This document shows positions 62,662-64,000 of a stretch of 64,000 nt of DNA, in pieces (positions within the stretch are counted from its first letter, which is position 1; every line of letters begins with the position of its first letter). The notes under the pieces were generated by a model. It was not told the origin of the DNA. It did not search any database and was given only the letters and a program-made list of their open reading frames with translations. The DNA is from an uncultured Bacteroidales bacterium (GTDB lineage Bacteria; Bacteroidota; Bacteroidia; Bacteroidales; F082): the NCBI GenBank assembly GCA_947166105.1, contig CAMVCZ010000011.1:1-64000 (forward strand), given 5' to 3'. Made by a program: the position numbers and the translations under genes.

Positions 62662-62704
62662 TCCAAGGCAGGGCCAATCTGGCCCGGTCTTGGATTTTTT
62701 TTGT
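62662..62704 (+). terminator. Hairpin with T-run in the leader of the small secreted gene
   Basis: TCCAAGgcaGGGCCA pairs with TGGCCCggtCTTGGA and is followed by a run of eight T residues. If transcription begins near 62555, it could be an attenuator in the leader of the genes from 62727; otherwise it ends the receptor operon. Confidence 0.6.
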
Positions 62705-62726
62705 TTAAATCTTTAAATAACAAAAT

Positions 62727-63035
62727 ATGAACAAATCAAGGACTTTGAAAGCCATCGCGCTTTCGCTCGGGCTGGCAACCATGATGGCTCCGGCCACAAT
62801 GAACGCCCAAATCAACCGTGGGCTGCTGGAGAATCCTTACAAGGACAACAGCAACAAGAATCATGGAATGATGAACCCGCAAGGCAGCCGTGGCGTTGAC
62901 GACTCGGGGCTCGAAGTGCTCAAGCAGAACTTTGGACAAGAGGCGCCCTCTGCTCCACTGGGTAGCGGCATCGCCATCCTGATTGGCGCTGGCCTCGGCT
63001 ATGTTGCACTGAAGAAGAAGGAGGACGAGCAATGA
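62727..63035 (+). CDS. Small secreted or membrane-anchored protein
   Basis: 102 residues with a signal peptide (1-27, ending MNAQ), a polar Asn/Gly-rich body and a C-terminal hydrophobic helix (SGIAILIGAGLGYVALKKK), so a membrane-anchored exported protein. This form (small exported protein with a C-terminal GLGY helix) is common in Bacteroidales just before fimbrial-type lipoprotein genes. It overlaps the next gene by 4 bases (ATGA). Confidence 0.75.
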   Translation: MNKSRTLKAIALSLGLATMMAPATMNAQINRGLLENPYKDNSNKNHGMMNPQGSRGVDDSGLEVLKQNFGQEAPSAPLGSGIAILIGAGLGYVALKKKEDEQ

Positions 63036-64000
63036 AAAAATTGGCCATCTTCGCGGCAGCCTTTGTGCTGACCCTCGGTCTTGCCCAGTGCAAGAAGGAA
63101 CAACCCAACGCCCAAAATCTTGAGGGCAAAACCGTACACCTCACCGTGAACGTTGGTGCTTCGGCAGGCTCAGCAACCAACGGCTCGAGGGCCGACATCC
63201 CAAACCCATCCACAGGCCAATACGATTTTAAAGACGGCGACAAACTTTATGTCGGCTACAACGGTGCCAAAGTGGATGGTGAACTGACCTACAACACCAG
63301 CGACAACAAATTCAGCGGTGACATCACCCTTGAACAAAACGGTAACCAGCCGCTGCATTTTTACTACTTAGGTGGAAGAACTGCAACCCGAGTGGATGAA
63401 ACGCAGCAATACACCATTGACATCAGCAACCAAACTTCGGATTATCCCGTGATTTCATACGGCACTTCAACAATAAACTATTCCGACGACGTGGACTCTT
63501 ACACCACCGTATTGCTCAACAAGTGCGCCTTGGTGAAGTTCAACCTTGCCAATGGCACAACGGATGCAGTTGCCGTGGGAGGTATGATGACCAAGGCAAC
63601 CATCGACTTTGCCGATCCGGGAGTGGTCGCCCCAAGCACTGCAGGTGAAATCACGCTTCATACCGGGGCATCCAATACCGAAAAATGGGCCATTCTCCTA
63701 TCGCAAAGTGCTGTTGACAATGCACCTGTTGCCATTGGGAATGCTTTTCTTGGCTATACGGTTGGCGTTCCAGCAATTGAAGATAATGACTTTGCCCCAG
63801 AAATCAATACGATTGACAATTCCGGAACCGGTAATGTCATTTTCCTCAATAGACTTCTTATCAATTACACGGCACAAAACGGCCAAGTGTTGACCGGCAA
63901 ACTCGGTGCCAATGTGCAAATCTCCATTGCCCCCGGCGCCACGGTGACGCTCGACGGCGTGAGCATCAACGGCGAGAATTACGAAAATTACAGTTGGGCA
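63032..64000 (+). CDS. Surface lipoprotein, 3' end beyond the window
   Basis: At least 323 residues with lipobox LAQC (Cys20) and a beta-rich body (SAGSATNGSRADI, then YDFKDGDKLYVGY). Proteins of this pattern in Bacteroidales are surface adhesin-like or fimbrillin-like lipoproteins. The frame is open to base 64000, so its C-terminus is not seen. The start ATG at 63032 overlaps the previous stop. Confidence 0.75.
   Translation, partial: MKKLAIFAAAFVLTLGLAQCKKEQPNAQNLEGKTVHLTVNVGASAGSATNGSRADIPNPSTGQYDFKDGDKLYVGYNGAKVDGELTYNTSDNKFSGDITLEQNGNQPLHFYYLGGRTATRVDETQQYTIDISNQTSDYPVISYGTSTINYSDDVDSYTTVLLNKCALVKFNLANGTTDAVAVGGMMTKATIDFADPGVVAPSTAGEITLHTGASNTEKWAILLSQSAVDNAPVAIGNAFLGYTVGVPAIEDNDFAPEINTIDNSGTGNVIFLNRLLINYTAQNGQVLTGKLGANVQISIAPGATVTLDGVSINGENYENYSWA

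Noticed and set aside
1..64000. tRNA, rRNA or complete insertion sequences
   Set aside because: I found no cloverleaf, rRNA segment or transposase frame on reading both strands; the remnants seen belong to other gene families.

Overview
The window reads as a chromosomal segment of an anaerobic Bacteroidales (Bacteroidota) genome, probably an uncultivated gut or rumen lineage. The evidence is direct: many genes are preceded by the Bacteroidetes -7 promoter TAnnTTTG; a gingipain-like protease ends in a type IX secretion sorting domain; there are a TonB-dependent receptor with two DUF4249 lipoproteins, a GlsA/GlsB glycine-lipid acyltransferase pair and an oxygen-sensitive 2-oxoacid:ferredoxin oxidoreductase. 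No rRNA, tRNA or CRISPR array was seen.

Layout. 0-2.2 kb: palindrome-rich intergenic DNA, then phospholipid genes cdsA and psd. 2.2-6.7 kb: a TrmH-HAD fusion and a C25 peptidase. 6.7-21.7 kb: a complete-order dcw cluster on the minus strand (mraZ, rsmH, ftsL, pbp, murE, mraY, murD, ftsW, murG, murC, ftsQ, ftsA, ftsZ), in which murD survives only as its C-terminal third. 21.9-24.4 kb: glsA, glsB, engB. 24.5-27.2 kb: a Vor-type oxidoreductase operon. 27.4-32.8 kb: an AT-rich accessory patch with a three-gene operon of unknown function (nuclease-like protein, unknown protein, coiled-coil protein), a remnant of a second nuclease copy, and a HigBA pair. 32.8-38.2 kb: an aminotransferase, mutS2 and a DUF4143 ATPase preceded by a 34-bp periodic repeat array.

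38.2-50 kb is the main accessory island. It holds a half-length FtsZ paralogue, two uracil-DNA-glycosylase-like proteins, a zinc-ribbon protein and an RNA-repair-type HAD protein, in transcription units separated by a recurring hairpin-promoter element. It continues with an SOS-type set (S24-peptidase repressor, KilA-N protein, DinB) and several genes reduced by internal deletions. 50-56.5 kb: a second DnaE polymerase, a shortened ORF6N protein, an FtsX-like permease and a toxin-antitoxin pair that runs straight into an RNA ligase. 58-64 kb: an outer-membrane receptor operon and the start of a secreted-protein operon.

The housekeeping blocks work together in envelope building and division. 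The accessory blocks centre on DNA damage tolerance (a repressor, DinB and DnaE; the two polymerases share a 46-bp upstream element), RNA cleavage and repair, and candidate mobile or defence modules. The strongest leads are the half-FtsZ cassette, the nuclease-like three-gene operon with its degraded duplicate, the headless murD, the periodic repeats ahead of DUF4143 ATPases, and the shared operator-like element of the polymerase genes.
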